A stretch of DNA of 64,000 nucleotides, from assembly GCF_903819215.1 (NCBI RefSeq), contig NZ_CAIJCT010000010.1; one strand, 5' to 3'. How positions within the stretch are numbered: the stretch's first letter is position 1; each line of letters begins with the position of its first letter. The position numbers were made by a program, and so were the translations under genes. Under the pieces are notes generated by a model, which was not told the DNA's origin, ran no database searches, and saw only the letters and a list, made by a program, of their open reading frames with translations. This document shows positions 24,346-33,181 of this stretch, in pieces. This stretch comes from Aedoeadaptatus coxii. GTDB lineage: Bacteria > Bacillota > Clostridia > Tissierellales > Peptoniphilaceae.

Positions 24346-24374
24346 TTGACAGATCGGGCATAATGACCTATACT
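24346..24374 (+). promoter_or_regulatory. Consensus sigma-A promoter of rplM-rpsI
   Basis: TTGACA (24346-24351), exactly 17 bases, TATACT (24369-24374). The leader to the rplM ATG is about 65 bases; an L13 autoregulatory leader could be there but I could not fold a convincing one. Confidence 0.85.
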
Positions 24375-24443
24375 AATTGCTAGTGTTTTAAAGCCCCGGA
24401 AACTTTTGAACATTGTCCCTTGTGATGAACAGGAGGTTTTCTA

Positions 24444-24872
24444 ATGAAGACAACCATGGCGAAAGCCAATGAAGTAGATAGAAAATGGTACGTCATCGAC
24501 GCAGAAGGCAAAGTACTCGGTCGTTTAGCCACAGAAGTTGCTAATATTTTACGCGGTAAGAACAAGCCGATTTATACACCCCATGTGGATACGGGTGATT
24601 TCGTCATTGTTATTAACGCTGAAAAGGTAAAACTTACCGGCAACAAGTGGGATGACAAGATTCACGCTTACCACACCGGTTACCCGGGTGGACGTCGCGA
24701 AGTTGCTTATAGCGAAATTCGCGAAAAGCATCCCGAACGCGTTATCGAATACGCCGTAAAGGGTATGCTTCCCAAAAATCGTTTGGGTCGCTCCATGTTT
24801 ACGAAGCTGAAAGTGTATGCAGGTTCAGAGCATCCTCACGCAGCTCAACAACCGGAAAACTACGAAGTGTAA
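24444..24872 (+). CDS. rplM: Large-subunit ribosomal protein L13
   Basis: A 142-residue protein with the L13 sequence WYVIDAEGKVLGRLA, LRGKNKPIYTPHVDTGDFV, HTGYPGGRR and MLPKNRLGR. It is an early assembly protein of the 50S subunit. AGGAGG sits 7 bases before the ATG. In the usual L13-S9 operon with rpsI 16 bases downstream. Confidence 0.98.
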   Translation: MKTTMAKANEVDRKWYVIDAEGKVLGRLATEVANILRGKNKPIYTPHVDTGDFVIVINAEKVKLTGNKWDDKIHAYHTGYPGGRREVAYSEIREKHPERVIEYAVKGMLPKNRLGRSMFTKLKVYAGSEHPHAAQQPENYEV

Positions 24873-24888
24873 GGGAAGGGTGATTTAG

Positions 24889-25278
24889 ATGGCAGAACAA
24901 TATAGAGCAACAGGCAGAAGAAAAACATCGGTCGCTCAAGTTAGATTACTACCCGGCAGCGGCAAGTTCCTCGTTAACGGCAGAGAACTCGACGATTTCT
25001 TCGGTTATGAAACATTACGTATCGTCGCAAAAGAACCGCTAACCATTACCGAAACCGAAGGCGAATACGACGTACTCGTCAAAGTAAACGGCGGTGGCTA
25101 CACCGGCCAAGCAGGCGCTATCCGCATGGGTCTTGCACGTGCATTACAAGACATGAACCCGGATTTCCGCCCCATTCTTAAAAAAGCAGGTTTCTTAACT
25201 CGCGATCCGAGAATGAAGGAAAGAAAGAAATACGGCTTGAAAAAAGCGCGTAAATCTCCCCAATTCTCCAAACGTTAA
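24889..25278 (+). CDS. rpsI: Small-subunit ribosomal protein S9
   Basis: A 129-residue protein: ATGRRKTSVAQVRL at the N-terminus, NGGGYTGQAGAIRMGLARAL in the middle and the basic tail DPRMKERKKYGLKKARKSPQFSKR whose last Lys-Arg reaches the P site. Standard length. GGGAAGGG precedes the ATG. Confidence 0.98.
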   Translation: MAEQYRATGRRKTSVAQVRLLPGSGKFLVNGRELDDFFGYETLRIVAKEPLTITETEGEYDVLVKVNGGGYTGQAGAIRMGLARALQDMNPDFRPILKKAGFLTRDPRMKERKKYGLKKARKSPQFSKR

Positions 25279-25290
25279 GATACAAAAATA

Positions 25291-25316
25291 CCGCATCTTC
25301 GGATGCGGCTTTTTTA
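25291..25316 (+). terminator. Intrinsic terminator after rpsI
   Basis: CCGCATC-TTCG-GATGCGG, a UUCG-capped perfect 7-bp stem, followed by CTTTTTTA. Confidence 0.95.
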
Positions 25317-25413
25317 TTGCAATAAAGTTTTTTCCGGCGGCGATGCGGTATATATCCCTTAGAATCCAATGGCGGTAGAAGATGAAACGGGAACATAAGG
25401 GAAAGGGAAAGCT

Positions 25414-26154
25414 ATGCATTATCGGAGCTATGGAAACAAAGAGAATAAGTCCCTCTTATTTATACACGGGTTGGCGTCGTCGGCGACGTTATGTTTCGAA
25501 CCCCTTCTTGAGTTTTTAAAAGACTATTATGTCATCTTGTGGGAATTGGAGGGGCACAGCGAGCATCAGCCCGGAGATTTCCTGTCCCTAAAGTCGAGTG
25601 TAGATGCGATCGAAGAGTTTATACTTAACGAAATGGGGGGAAGGGTTTACGGCTTGTGCGGTTTTTCTATGGGTGCGACCATGGCGGTGGAATTGATCGG
25701 TCGCGGCAAGATTTCCGCCGAGCGACTTTTTATAGACGGTGCCGTCACCGTTCCCATGGGCTTAAAGGCCTTGCCGCTCACTCTGGTTTTTGCCACAGGG
25801 GTTCACAGAATGAAAAAGGGGAAGTGGATTCCCAAAGTGGCCATGGAGCGCCTTATGGGAAAAGGCAACGACAGCGTCAGCGCCATGATCTATCCGGGCG
25901 TATCGGATCGCTCGGTAAAAAATGCATGTCGAGATTTATACCGCTATACTATTCCCGAAGGGCTAAGGAGCTTTACGCATCCCGTGCTGAGCCTGCGGGG
26001 AAGTGAAGAACCCATTGCCGCCGAAAGCGAAAGATTGTTGTGGATGTACCTGCCTCATATGGAGACGAGAGTTTTCGACGGCAAGGGCCACGGCCAGTTT
26101 CTTTTCGAGGAGCCGAAAGCCTATGGAGAGATTTTGCGCCAATTTTTGCAATAA
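25414..26154 (+). CDS. Alpha/beta hydrolase
   Basis: A 246-residue soluble protein. LLFIHGLASSA forms the oxyanion loop, GFSMGATMA is the nucleophile elbow (Ser about 87) and GKGHGQFLFE has the catalytic His near the C-terminus; an acid in RGSEEPIA is plausible. The esterase/lipase-like substrate is unknown. Single gene between two terminators; GGGAAAGGGAAAG lies upstream. Confidence 0.87.
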   Translation: MHYRSYGNKENKSLLFIHGLASSATLCFEPLLEFLKDYYVILWELEGHSEHQPGDFLSLKSSVDAIEEFILNEMGGRVYGLCGFSMGATMAVELIGRGKISAERLFIDGAVTVPMGLKALPLTLVFATGVHRMKKGKWIPKVAMERLMGKGNDSVSAMIYPGVSDRSVKNACRDLYRYTIPEGLRSFTHPVLSLRGSEEPIAAESERLLWMYLPHMETRVFDGKGHGQFLFEEPKAYGEILRQFLQ

Positions 26155-26181
26155 ATACTTTTTCCATAAGATTGATCTAAA

Positions 26182-26210
26182 AAACCGCCGGGGTTGCCGG
26201 CGGTCATTTT
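26182..26210. terminator. Bidirectional terminator
   Basis: Stem ACCGCCGG / CCGGCGGT with loop GGTTG, AAAA before and TTTTATTT after. It sits between the convergent hydrolase and anti-sigma-like genes. Confidence 0.88.
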
Positions 26211-27057
26211 ATTTCAGCAGATGTAAGTCTTTTACCATGGCGATGAGCTCGTCTTTGTTTGCTCCTTTTGCACTAATGGAGAGAAGCAGGCCGTCTCGTT
26301 CGAAGTTGGCTTCACGGCCTTGAATGATTACTTTCACGCCGTCCACATTAACTTCGTAGATCTTGCCTTCGCCACCGGTTTCATAGGCGGTTTCGGGAGA
26401 GGAGATCCGCTCGTGGAGATGGATGGTCTTGCCGTCTTTTTCGTAGGTGAAGGAAACGTAATCGGAAAGTGTCCCCGGCTCGGCGAAGATTTCCGACTCC
26501 ACGTAGTTGTATTTACCTGAAAAGACCAGGGGATTGAAGCTTAATTTTTTGGCGATTTCTTCGATCGGCGCCTTGTCGCCCGTATCTTTTTTCACTTCGT
26601 CGGCGTATTGGAAGGTAACTTCGCCGGTGTTTGCGTTATAGTCGGTGTGGATAATTTCGCGGCCGTCTTTAGAATAGAGGGCTTCTTCTTCGGCCAGTGG
26701 TTTGCAGTTTGTAATTTCCTTGCCGTCTTTGTCGAAGATTTTCCCTTTCAAGTAATCGGGCAGATCCATTTTTTCCGGGTCGGCGGTCAATTTATCTTCA
26801 TTGACGACGATGCGGCCGGAAGGGCTGGCGACTCGTTTGACGGTTTCTACAATCTCCGAACCGAAACTCGTAAAGGGAAGGGTAAAGATGATAAGGGCGC
26901 AGGCAGCGGCGACGGCAGGTTTTCTATAGGATATTCTCTTTTTCTTTTTCATTTTAAGATGCACCTCTTCTTTGTCTTGTTTTGTGGATGAGTATAATTT
27001 TTTTAGCATGTCTTCCGTGGTTTCGGAAGACGGCGTGACTTTACGTCGTTCCTTCAT
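26209..27057 (-). CDS. Membrane-anchored anti-sigma-factor-like protein
   Basis: A 282-residue protein with a polar N-terminal cytosolic part (about 1-46), one membrane helix (about 48-66, AVAAACALIIFTLPFTSFG) and an extracellular part ending in a DUF4367-like fold. It overlaps the ECF sigma gene by 17 bases, the usual arrangement of sigma and anti-sigma. A zinc-binding ZAS motif is not evident, so the assignment rests on topology and context. Confidence 0.75.
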   Translation of the reverse strand: MKERRKVTPSSETTEDMLKKLYSSTKQDKEEVHLKMKKKKRISYRKPAVAAACALIIFTLPFTSFGSEIVETVKRVASPSGRIVVNEDKLTADPEKMDLPDYLKGKIFDKDGKEITNCKPLAEEEALYSKDGREIIHTDYNANTGEVTFQYADEVKKDTGDKAPIEEIAKKLSFNPLVFSGKYNYVESEIFAEPGTLSDYVSFTYEKDGKTIHLHERISSPETAYETGGEGKIYEVNVDGVKVIIQGREANFERDGLLLSISAKGANKDELIAMVKDLHLLK

Positions 27058-27589
27058 AATATGCCTCCATTTCCTTACGCAGTCGGTTGACTAAGCGGTG
27101 GATCATAACGCCTACGTGATTTGGGTTCGTGTGGATCAGTTCGGCGATGGTTTGATTGGATAATTCCGCGCCGAATTTATAACTGATTAACAGTTGATCG
27201 TCGGGCCTTAGTTTTTTCACGGCGCGGCGCAAGTATTCGATTTCCTCTCGCTCTTCTACAAGTTCTTCCGAATGCGCCACGGGATCGGGAACATCTTTTA
27301 TAGCGGCGATGGGAAGCCACCGGAAGCGGTTGTTTTTTCGATAGTAATCTTTTACGTGATTGCCGGCGATAGTAAAGATCCATACGTCGAAAGAACCTTT
27401 TTCCGGCCGATAGGTGGGTAGCTTTTTATAGATCTTTAGAAAAATATCCGATGCCAGATCTTTCGCCACCTCTCGATTGCCTACGCGATATAGGGTAAAT
27501 TGAAAGACGCGGTCGAAGTAACGATCGTAAATTGTGTCGAAGTCCAGAGCGTCGTCGAGAAAGGGATTGATTGTTTTCGTTTCATCCAA
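27041..27589 (-). CDS. ECF RNA polymerase sigma factor
   Basis: A 182-residue sigma-70 family protein with region 2 (DTIYDRYFDRVFQFTLYRVGNREVA.DLASDIFLKIY, about 17-60) and a region 4 helix-turn-helix (about 120-170). Linkers of sigma regions 1 and 3 are missing, as in ECF factors. The TTG at 27589 is chosen because AAGGAGG ends 8 bases before it; the GTG three codons earlier lies inside the ribosome binding site. It starts back to back with the riboflavin promoter. The target promoters are unknown. Confidence 0.9.
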   Translation of the reverse strand: MDETKTINPFLDDALDFDTIYDRYFDRVFQFTLYRVGNREVAKDLASDIFLKIYKKLPTYRPEKGSFDVWIFTIAGNHVKDYYRKNNRFRWLPIAAIKDVPDPVAHSEELVEEREEIEYLRRAVKKLRPDDQLLISYKFGAELSNQTIAELIHTNPNHVGVMIHRLVNRLRKEMEAYYEGTT

Positions 27590-27708
27590 TTGTGTCACCT
27601 CCTTATCCCTTCACAAGTTAATACGCAGGAAGAGGGTATTTATTACAAGACAAATTGTTTTTTTATTGTATCCTTTCATAGGACGGAAAGTGAAGGGATA
27701 TAAAATTC

Positions 27709-27737
27709 TTTACAGTGAATAAACTTCGTGCTATTAT
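27709..27737 (+). promoter_or_regulatory. Predicted sigma-A promoter of the rib operon
   Basis: TTTACA (27709-27714), 17 bases, TATTAT (27732-27737), about 35 bases before the FMN riboswitch aptamer. Confidence 0.82.
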
Positions 27738-27772
27738 GTTCACAGGAAAACATTTCCTACAATTTGATAATG

Positions 27773-27942
27773 TTCTTCGGGGCGAGGTGTAAATCCTCAC
27801 CGGTGGTGATAGTCCATGAGTCGCAAGATTGAATCGGTGAAATTCCGATACCGACGGTATAGTCCGGATGAAAGAAGAATGGAGACAACACAGGTTGTCT
27901 TTCTTTTGAATGGATCTCCGAAGCTAGGCTTCGGATTTTTTT
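27773..27942 (+). promoter_or_regulatory. FMN riboswitch (RFN element) with terminator platform
   Basis: The aptamer (about 27773-27880) shows the conserved blocks TTCTTCGGGGCGAGGTG, CCTCACCGGTGGTGATAGTCC and ACCGACGGTATAGTCCGGATG. The expression platform has the stem TCCGAAGC / GCTTCGGA (27917-27935) followed by seven T, an intrinsic terminator just before the ribD ribosome binding site. Known behaviour of this class: FMN binding favours termination, so riboflavin genes are off when FMN is plentiful. Confidence 0.95.
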
Positions 27943-27954
27943 ATGGGAGGAATT

Positions 27955-29040
27955 ATGGACGAATTTTACATGAAGCGCGCCCTCTCATTGGCAGAACGTG
28001 GACGAGGTTTTACGGGAACTAATCCCATGGTAGGGGCGGTTCTCGTAAAAGACGGGGAGATTATCGGGGAAGGATGGCATCATGGTTTCGGCGACGATCA
28101 CGCCGAGGTAAATTGCCTGAAAAATGCGAAAGATTCTCCCAAGGGTGCGACGATTTACGTCAATCTGGAGCCCTGCAGTCATTACGGAAAAACCCCTCCC
28201 TGCGTTAAGACCATTATGAATGCGGGCATTACCCGCGTCGTCGTGGGAACGTTGGATCCCAATCCTCGCGTGGCGGGACGGGGCGTGCATATTTTGGAGC
28301 AGGCGGGGATCGACGTCATCGTCGGCGTGTTGGAAGACGATTGTCGCCAATTGAATCGCGCTTTTTTCTCCAGTATTTTAAAAAGGCGACCCTATGTGAC
28401 GGCGAAATACGCCACCACCATTGACGGGAAAATTGCTACGAATACCGGCGAAAGCCAATGGATTACCGGAGAAGAGGCTCGTATGGACGGCCACATTCTT
28501 CGGGGACAGGTCGACGGCATTATGGTCGGCACGGGCACGGTCTTAGCCGACGATCCCAAGCTTTCCAACCGTAGCGGCGAAGGGGTTCAACCGACGCGCA
28601 TTATATTGGATCGGCGGGGCATCATCGATGAAAATGCCAATGTTTACGACGGTTCCCAAAAAACCATCGTCTACACATCGGATATGGCGGAGGAAAAAGA
28701 AAAAATTCTCGCTTCCCGAGGTGTGACAGTGGAACGCATTCCCTCCGTCGACGGAAAGCTTCCCCTTGAAAAGGTGTTGGCCGATCTTTATGAAACGAAA
28801 TTTATCGGCCACATTTTGGTGGAAGGGGGCGGCAAGCTTCACGGCAGTTTGATCGATGAGGGGCTTGTAGATGAATTTGTCCTTTATTTGGCGCCGACGA
28901 TTTTCGGCGGCGGAAAGTCCGCCATCGAAGGAAAAGGTATCGAATCGTTAAGTGATCGAAGGGATTTCGAGATTACGAGCGTCCAACGATTAGGCAGGGA
29001 TTTATGTATTCGAGGGGTGGTGCCATGTTCACGGGAATAG
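27955..29040 (+). CDS. ribD: Bifunctional riboflavin deaminase/reductase RibD
   Basis: A 361-residue two-domain enzyme. The N-terminal deaminase (about 1-145) has HAEVNCL and the zinc ligands in EPCSHYGKTPPC; the C-terminal reductase (about 150-360) has the NADPH site region MVGTGTVLADDPKLSNR and VEGGGKLHGSLI. It deaminates the pyrimidine product of GTP cyclohydrolase II and reduces the ribose. The ATG at 27955 has GGGAGG upstream; an earlier in-frame ATG at 27943 lies inside the riboswitch region. First gene of the rib operon, overlapping ribE by 16 bases. Confidence 0.97.
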   Translation: MDEFYMKRALSLAERGRGFTGTNPMVGAVLVKDGEIIGEGWHHGFGDDHAEVNCLKNAKDSPKGATIYVNLEPCSHYGKTPPCVKTIMNAGITRVVVGTLDPNPRVAGRGVHILEQAGIDVIVGVLEDDCRQLNRAFFSSILKRRPYVTAKYATTIDGKIATNTGESQWITGEEARMDGHILRGQVDGIMVGTGTVLADDPKLSNRSGEGVQPTRIILDRRGIIDENANVYDGSQKTIVYTSDMAEEKEKILASRGVTVERIPSVDGKLPLEKVLADLYETKFIGHILVEGGGKLHGSLIDEGLVDEFVLYLAPTIFGGGKSAIEGKGIESLSDRRDFEITSVQRLGRDLCIRGVVPCSRE

Positions 29041-29663
29041 TTGAAGAAGTGGGCACGGTCGCTGCTCTTGAAAGGCGAGGGGAGAAAATTCTCCTCCGCG
29101 TCAAGGCGGATAGTGTCCTAGAAGATACTAAGATCGGCGACTCCATCGCGACAAACGGCGTTTGCCTGACGGTGACCTCTATGTCGGAAGGGAGTTTTAC
29201 GGCGGATATGATGACGGTAACGGCGAAGAAATCCGCGCTGGATCAGTTGCGGCCGGGTAGTGCTGTGAATTTGGAACGGGCGCTCCTTCCCACGAGCCGC
29301 ATGGGCGGACACATCGTCCAAGGCCATGTGGACACGGTCGGTAAGGTGCAAGGCATCGAACCTCACGAGGGAGGCTATCTCCTTCATATCGCCGTGGAAA
29401 AAAAGTGGGCGCCTTATTTTGTGGCTCAGGGTTCGGTAACGCTAAACGGCGTCAGCTTAACCATTGCCCGGGCCGGGGGAAATGATTTTTCCGTTTCCCT
29501 TATACCGGAAACCTTACGCTCTACCAATTTAGGCAAGCTGAAACCCGGCGACCCCATGACGGTGGAATTCGACATCGTAGGCAAGTATTTATTGAGACAA
29601 CATGAAGTGGCGGAAGAAGCTTCCCCGCTGGATATGAATTTTTTAAGAAAGCATGGATTTTAG
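29025..29663 (+). CDS. ribE: Riboflavin synthase alpha subunit
   Basis: A 212-residue protein with two repeated lumazine-binding barrels: MFTGIVEEVGTV...GDSIATNGVCLTV and GHIVQGHVDTVG...GSVTLNGVSLTI. The dismutation of two lumazines gives riboflavin. The ATG at 29025 matches the invariant MFTGI start; it is preceded by GAGGGGTGGTG. Overlaps ribD; ribBA follows after 9 bases. Confidence 0.97.
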   Translation: MFTGIVEEVGTVAALERRGEKILLRVKADSVLEDTKIGDSIATNGVCLTVTSMSEGSFTADMMTVTAKKSALDQLRPGSAVNLERALLPTSRMGGHIVQGHVDTVGKVQGIEPHEGGYLLHIAVEKKWAPYFVAQGSVTLNGVSLTIARAGGNDFSVSLIPETLRSTNLGKLKPGDPMTVEFDIVGKYLLRQHEVAEEASPLDMNFLRKHGF

Positions 29664-29672
29664 GAGGAAATT

Positions 29673-30908
29673 ATGTGGAACACAATTGAAGAAGCAATCG
29701 ACGCGCTGAAAGCAGGCAAGATGATCATTGCCGTGGATGCGGAAGACCGTGAAAATGAAGGGGACATGATCGTCGCCGCCGAAACCTGCACCACGGAGCA
29801 ATTAAATGCCATGGCTACCTACGCCAAAGGGCTGATCTGTATGCCCATGAGCAAAAAAGAGGCGGATCGCCTGAACTTAAAGCCCATGGTTTATAAAAAT
29901 ACGGACAATCACGAAACGGCTTTTACCGTCACCATCGACCACGTGGACACCACCACGGGGATCAGTGCTGTGGAACGGGCATTCACCGCCAGAAAAACCG
30001 CCGATCCCAATTCGAAAGCCGAAGACTTCCGCCGCCCGGGCCATATGTTTCCTCTTATCGCCAAGCCCGGCGGGGTATTGGAGCGTGAAGGCCACACGGA
30101 AGGCACCGTGGATTTATTGCGCCTCGCCGGTTTAACGGAGGTGGGTCTTTGCTGTGAAATCATGGAAGACAATGGGGAAATGATGCAGCGGGACCGCATC
30201 TGCGAACTGGCAAAGGAATTAAACGTCCCCCTCATTAATATCGAGCTATTAAAAGAATACAGAAAGACCCACGATTGCCTTATCGAACGGGTAGCCGAAG
30301 CGGACATGCCAACGAAGTACGGCCATTTTAAAGCCGTAGGCTACAAAAACACCTTAAACGGCGAACACCATGTGGCCTTGGTAAAAGGCGACATTACGAA
30401 AGAAGATGCCGTATTAACGCGGGTTCACTCCGAGTGTTTAACGGGAGATGCCTTCGGTTCTATGCGCTGCGATTGCGGCGATCAATTGCAACGTGCCATG
30501 ATGCAAGTGGAGGAAGAAGGCAATGGCATTGTCCTTTACATGCGTCAAGAGGGAAGAGGCATCGGTCTTTTGAATAAGCTCAAAGCCTACGCCCTTCAAG
30601 ATCAAGGCATGGACACGGTGGAAGCCAATGTGGCTTTAGGCTTCCCGGAAGATGCTCGGGAATATTACATTGGCGCGCAAATTTTAAAAGATCTCGGCGT
30701 GACGAAAATGCGTCTTTTAACCAACAATCCCGACAAAGTGTACCACCTGGAACAATACGGCATGGAAATTGTAGAGCGGGTGCCCATCGAAATTCAATCC
30801 CACGAAAACGACCACTTTTATTTGGAAACTAAAGCTAAAAAAATGAACCACTATTTACACGAATTCGGCTGCAACTGCCATGAACATCAACGTAAGGAGG
30901 CAAAATAA
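29673..30908 (+). CDS. ribBA: Bifunctional DHBP synthase / GTP cyclohydrolase II RibBA
   Basis: A 411-residue fusion. The N-terminal DHBP synthase (about 1-200) has DAEDRENEGDM and the acidic active-site residues; the C-terminal GTP cyclohydrolase II (about 205-400) has HSECLTGDAFGSMRCDCGDQL with the zinc cysteines, and YMRQEGRGIGL. It makes both branches of riboflavin precursor from ribulose-5-phosphate and GTP. AGGAGG precedes the ATG. Its stop and the ribH start share TAATG. Confidence 0.97.
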   Translation: MWNTIEEAIDALKAGKMIIAVDAEDRENEGDMIVAAETCTTEQLNAMATYAKGLICMPMSKKEADRLNLKPMVYKNTDNHETAFTVTIDHVDTTTGISAVERAFTARKTADPNSKAEDFRRPGHMFPLIAKPGGVLEREGHTEGTVDLLRLAGLTEVGLCCEIMEDNGEMMQRDRICELAKELNVPLINIELLKEYRKTHDCLIERVAEADMPTKYGHFKAVGYKNTLNGEHHVALVKGDITKEDAVLTRVHSECLTGDAFGSMRCDCGDQLQRAMMQVEEEGNGIVLYMRQEGRGIGLLNKLKAYALQDQGMDTVEANVALGFPEDAREYYIGAQILKDLGVTKMRLLTNNPDKVYHLEQYGMEIVERVPIEIQSHENDHFYLETKAKKMNHYLHEFGCNCHEHQRKEAK

Positions 30909-31375
30909 TGAACATTTCAGAAGGCATGCTGACAGGTAAGGATCGTAAAATTGCCATTGTCGTCAGTCGTTTTAACGACTTTATTACCTCGAAACTTGTG
31001 GACGGAGCCTTGGACTGCTTGCTTCGTCACGAAGTAAAAGACGAGGATATTACCCTCGTCAAGGTGCCGGGAGCATTTGAAATTCCCTTGGCGGCACAAA
31101 AACTCGCCGAGTCTAAAAAGTACGACGGCGTCATTTGTTTGGGAGCGGTGATTCGCGGCGCCACAACCCACTACGATTACGTGTGCAACGAAGTGTCCAA
31201 GGGCATTGCCAAGATCACCTTGGACACCGGCCTTCCCGTGGGCTTCGGCATCGTCACCACGGAAAACATCGAACAGGCCATCGAACGAGCCGGCACAAAG
31301 AGCGGCAACAAAGGCTACGACACCGCTATGAGTGTGCTTGAAATGGTCGATCTTTTCGGAGCTATGGAAAAATAA
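30908..31375 (+). CDS. ribH: Lumazine synthase RibH
   Basis: A 155-residue protein with VVSRFNDFIT, VPGAFEIPLAAQKL, LGAVIRGATTHYDYVC and PVGFGIVTTEN. It joins the two precursors to lumazine and assembles into icosahedral or pentameric shells. AAGGAGG lies upstream within the end of ribBA. Completes a four-gene ribD-ribE-ribBA-ribH operon. Confidence 0.97.
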   Translation: MNISEGMLTGKDRKIAIVVSRFNDFITSKLVDGALDCLLRHEVKDEDITLVKVPGAFEIPLAAQKLAESKKYDGVICLGAVIRGATTHYDYVCNEVSKGIAKITLDTGLPVGFGIVTTENIEQAIERAGTKSGNKGYDTAMSVLEMVDLFGAMEK

Positions 31376-31398
31376 TCGAATAGTGCAAAAGCCATTTG

Positions 31399-31429
31399 CC
31401 CCCATTCATCATCGAATGGGGGATTTTTT
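31399..31429 (+). terminator. Intrinsic terminator of the rib operon
   Basis: Stem CCCCCATTC / GAATGGGGG, loop ATCATC, then ATTTTTTA. Confidence 0.92.
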
Positions 31430-31507
31430 AATGAAGTATTTCACCAAAGAAATACATGAGCGCGTTAAAGCGTGTTATAATGTATCCAATTAAAAAGGAG
31501 GAATTCA

Positions 31508-31777
31508 ATGAAATCAGTTTTAAGCGTATTCGGAGTGGATCAAGTGGGCATCGTCGCCAAAGTGACCGCTCTTTTGGCGAAGCACGGGTTTAATATTTTA
31601 GACATTAGCCAGACCATTGTAGGAAATTACTTCACCATGATCGTCATTGTGGAACACGAAGACGACGGATTCGAACTGGAAGAAGTTGTAGAATCCTACA
31701 CGGAACTCGGCGAATCCTTAGGGCTCGACATTCGTATGCAACACGCGGCGCTTTTTGACCGCATGCACCATATTTAG
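31508..31777 (+). CDS. ACT-domain protein (UPF0237)
   Basis: An 89-residue single ACT domain: VFGVDQVGIVAKVTALLAKHGFNILDISQ is the beta-alpha-beta start with its ligand-binding glycine. A TATAAT at 31476-31481 with a weak -35 suggests its own promoter. It is 11 bases upstream of an UPF0210 protein, a conserved pair whose joint role is not established; the ACT domain probably senses an amino acid. Confidence 0.9.
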   Translation: MKSVLSVFGVDQVGIVAKVTALLAKHGFNILDISQTIVGNYFTMIVIVEHEDDGFELEEVVESYTELGESLGLDIRMQHAALFDRMHHI

Positions 31778-31788
31778 AAAGGATCAAC

Positions 31789-33147
31789 GTGTTAAATCAA
31801 TCGTCTATTCTCGAGACCATTCACATGCTCGAGCATGAAAATTTAGATATTCGCACTTCTACTTTGGCCATATCCCTTCTGGATTGCGTGTCGGAAGATG
31901 CCGATCGTGTAGCGGAAAAGGCCTATGAAAAAATTACCCGTCTTGGAAAAGATATCGTCAAAATCGCCGATACCGTCGGCGCAAAATATGGCGTATCTAT
32001 TGTCAACAAACGTATTTCCGTGACGCCCGTTTCCCTTCTTTTGCCCAACGGCTCTTCGGAGGATTTTATTAAAATTGCGAAAGCCTTGGATAAGGCGGCT
32101 ATTGAAATCGGCGTGGATTTCGTCGGCGGTTTTTCCGCCCTCGTTCACAGCGGCATGACGCCTGCCGAGGAGAATTTAATTCGCGCCATTCCCGAAGCCT
32201 TGGCGACGACGGAAAAAGTGTGTGCTTCCGTTAATGTAGGCAGCACGAAATCCGGCCTCAATATGAATGCAGTGGCTTTAATGGGCGAGATGATTAAAGA
32301 AGCGGCATCTCTTTCGAAAGATGCGGATTCCATTGCCTGCGCCAAGCTCGTCGTCTTTGCCAATGCCGTCGAGGACAATCCCTTTATGGCAGGCGCTTTT
32401 CACGGCGTAGGCCTTGCCGATCACGTGCTTCACGTGGGGATCTCAGGCCCCGGCGTCGTCAAGACCGCTCTGGAACAATATAAGGATCGCCCCTTTGAAG
32501 AGATCGCCCAAGTAATCAGTGAAATGACTTTTAAAATTACCCGCATGGGCGAGCTCATTGGAAGTGAAATTGCCGAACGACTCCATGCACCCTTCGGTAC
32601 CATCGATTTATCCCTCGCCCCCACACCTGCCGTCGGCGACAGTGTGGCGCGGATTTTGGAAGAAATCGGCATCGGCACAGTAGGCGGCCACGGCACCACG
32701 GCGGCCCTCGCCATGTTAAACGACGCCGTGAAAAAAGGCGGCATTAACGCCTCTTCTCACGTCGGCGGGCTGAGCGGCGCCTTTATTCCCGTGTCGGAAG
32801 ATGAGGGCATGATCGAAGCGGCTTTTTCGGGAGCGCTTACGGTGGACAAATTGGAAGCCATGACCTGCGTTTGCTCCGTAGGCCTCGACATGATCGCCAT
32901 TCCCGGCGACACGCCCCACGCCACCATCGCCGCCATGATTGCCGATGAGGCCATGGTGGGCATTATTAACAACAAGACGACGGCAGTGCGCGTCATCCCC
33001 GTGTACGGAAAAGATGTCGGGGAAGGGGCGGTTTTCGGCGGCCTTCTCGGCGAAGCACCTATCATGCCCGTTCACCAAAACGACTGTACGCGATTTGCCG
33101 CAAGAGGGGGATTTATTCCCGCGCCGATCCACAGTTTCAAAAATTAA
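31789..33147 (+). CDS. UPF0210 / PFL family protein (DUF711)
   Basis: A 452-residue soluble protein with the family's glycine-rich conserved parts (VDFVGGFSALVHSG, FGTIDLSLAPTPAVGDSVA, IGTVGGHGTTAALAMLNDA). The fold is related to glycyl-radical enzymes in older PFL annotations, but the activity is unknown and no glycyl-radical RVSGY motif is present. GTG start with AAAGGA upstream. Translated with the preceding ACT protein. Confidence 0.9.
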   Translation: MLNQSSILETIHMLEHENLDIRTSTLAISLLDCVSEDADRVAEKAYEKITRLGKDIVKIADTVGAKYGVSIVNKRISVTPVSLLLPNGSSEDFIKIAKALDKAAIEIGVDFVGGFSALVHSGMTPAEENLIRAIPEALATTEKVCASVNVGSTKSGLNMNAVALMGEMIKEAASLSKDADSIACAKLVVFANAVEDNPFMAGAFHGVGLADHVLHVGISGPGVVKTALEQYKDRPFEEIAQVISEMTFKITRMGELIGSEIAERLHAPFGTIDLSLAPTPAVGDSVARILEEIGIGTVGGHGTTAALAMLNDAVKKGGINASSHVGGLSGAFIPVSEDEGMIEAAFSGALTVDKLEAMTCVCSVGLDMIAIPGDTPHATIAAMIADEAMVGIINNKTTAVRVIPVYGKDVGEGAVFGGLLGEAPIMPVHQNDCTRFAARGGFIPAPIHSFKN

Positions 33148-33152
33148 GGCAC

Positions 33153-33181
33153 AAAAAAACCGGTACGCTACCGGTTTTTTC
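33153..33181. terminator. Bidirectional terminator
   Basis: ACCGGTA-CGC-TACCGGT flanked by seven A and six T. The stop codon (TAG) of the minus-strand helicase gene lies within the stem. Confidence 0.93.

Noticed and set aside
27590..27598. GTG start of the ECF sigma gene
   Set aside because: The GTG forms part of the Shine-Dalgarno sequence; the TTG at 27589 has ideal spacing.
31789..33147. Glycyl-radical enzyme (pyruvate formate-lyase) for the UPF0210 protein
   Set aside because: The RVSGY radical motif is missing; 'PFL family' is only a historical family name.
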